A DNA stretch of 5,810 nucleotides from an uncultured Methylobacteriaceae bacterium (GTDB lineage: Bacteria > Pseudomonadota > Alphaproteobacteria > Rhizobiales > Beijerinckiaceae), in NCBI GenBank assembly GCA_937872715.1, contig CALMTJ010000124.1:1-5810 (forward strand). Reading direction: 5' to 3'. Positions 5,577 through 5,810 of the stretch are shown piece after piece. The notes below the pieces were generated by a model that did not search any database, was not told the DNA's origin, and saw only the letters and a program-made list of their open reading frames with translations. Made by a program: the position numbers and the translations under genes. Within the stretch, counting starts at the first letter, position 1. Every line of letters starts with the position of its first letter.

Positions 5577-5810
5577 TCAGTTGCGGGCGAACCCGCCCGT
5601 GACCTGCCCCGTCCCGGGCGGGCCGGCCATCACATCGCTCGCGTCCACGTGCCTGCGCGGGACGTCGAGCGCCGCTTGCGGCTTGGCGGTGGGACCGGTC
5701 CTGGCGAGAGGCTTCTCGGCCGACGGCGCGTTGGTGGCCGTCCTGCGGCGGGGCGGCAGCGGGGCGGCGAGGGCCGGGCGCACGGGCACCGGGATGCCGA
5801 GCAGCGCGAG
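5577..5810 (-). CDS. Short Pro/Arg-rich hypothetical protein, probably exported, 5'-truncated by window edge
   Basis: I do not recognise this gene. The minus frame stays open from the right edge to a TGA at 5577-5579, giving 77 whole codons. A GTG start at 5789 is possible, but the seven codons before it (LALLGIP) are hydrophobic and look like part of a signal peptide. The true start is therefore probably just beyond the window. RPALAAP then resembles a signal peptidase I site (ALA before Ala). The remaining roughly 60 residues are rich in Pro, Ala, Arg and Lys (PLPPRRRT, KPLARTG, VPRRH) with no cysteine and no recognised domain. It could be a small secreted or periplasmic protein, or the disordered tail of a longer one. 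High GC makes chance open frames common, so even its being a gene is uncertain. Confidence 0.4.
   Translation of the reverse strand, partial: LALLGIPVPVRPALAAPLPPRRRTATNAPSAEKPLARTGPTAKPQAALDVPRRHVDASDVMAGPPGTGQVTGGFARN

Noticed and set aside
4901..5602. A 233-codon plus-strand frame opposite the RimJ/RimL-type GNAT
   Set aside because: It is antisense to a gene with strong family features; the product shows no recognisable domain.

Overview
The window is high-GC bacterial DNA with tight gene packing. Protein-level resemblance, strongest for GlmM, fits an alphaproteobacterium of the Hyphomicrobiales, perhaps Methylobacterium or a relative. That placement comes from remembered family resemblance and base composition, not from a search. 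I see no tRNA, rRNA, insertion sequence, CRISPR array or phage gene.

Layout, left to right. (1) Positions 1-1106, plus strand: the 3' part of a secreted-type or cytoplasmic alpha/beta hydrolase. It carries a small beta-rich domain in front of the hydrolase, and its start lies off the left edge. (2) Positions 1248-2588, plus strand: complete glmM (phosphoglucosamine mutase), an essential step to UDP-N-acetylglucosamine for peptidoglycan and lipopolysaccharide. (3) A convergent junction at 2589-2615, holding a strong GC hairpin that may end transcription from both sides. (4) Positions 2616-5461, minus strand: a compact four-gene run that looks like one operon. In transcription order it is a RimJ/RimL-type GNAT acetyltransferase, a second and different GNAT acetyltransferase that overlaps the first by 20 bases, a classical SDR dehydrogenase closely resembling human BDH2 and bacterial 2-keto-3-deoxy-L-fuconate dehydrogenases, and a D-erythronate dehydrogenase-like protein (DenD). 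(5) Positions 5462-5576: a GC-dyad-rich spacer. (6) Positions 5577-5810, minus strand: the 3' part of a short Pro/Arg-rich protein whose start lies off the right edge, probably exported.

The two dehydrogenases probably act on hydroxy-acids or sugar acids. The kinase, aldolase/decarboxylase, isomerase and transporter that usually accompany DenD in four-carbon acid catabolism are absent from the window, and two acetyltransferases sit in their place. This unusual four-gene combination is the part most worth a second look. The rest is ordinary chromosomal housekeeping or accessory sequence, and I do not see clear evidence of a wholly new system.
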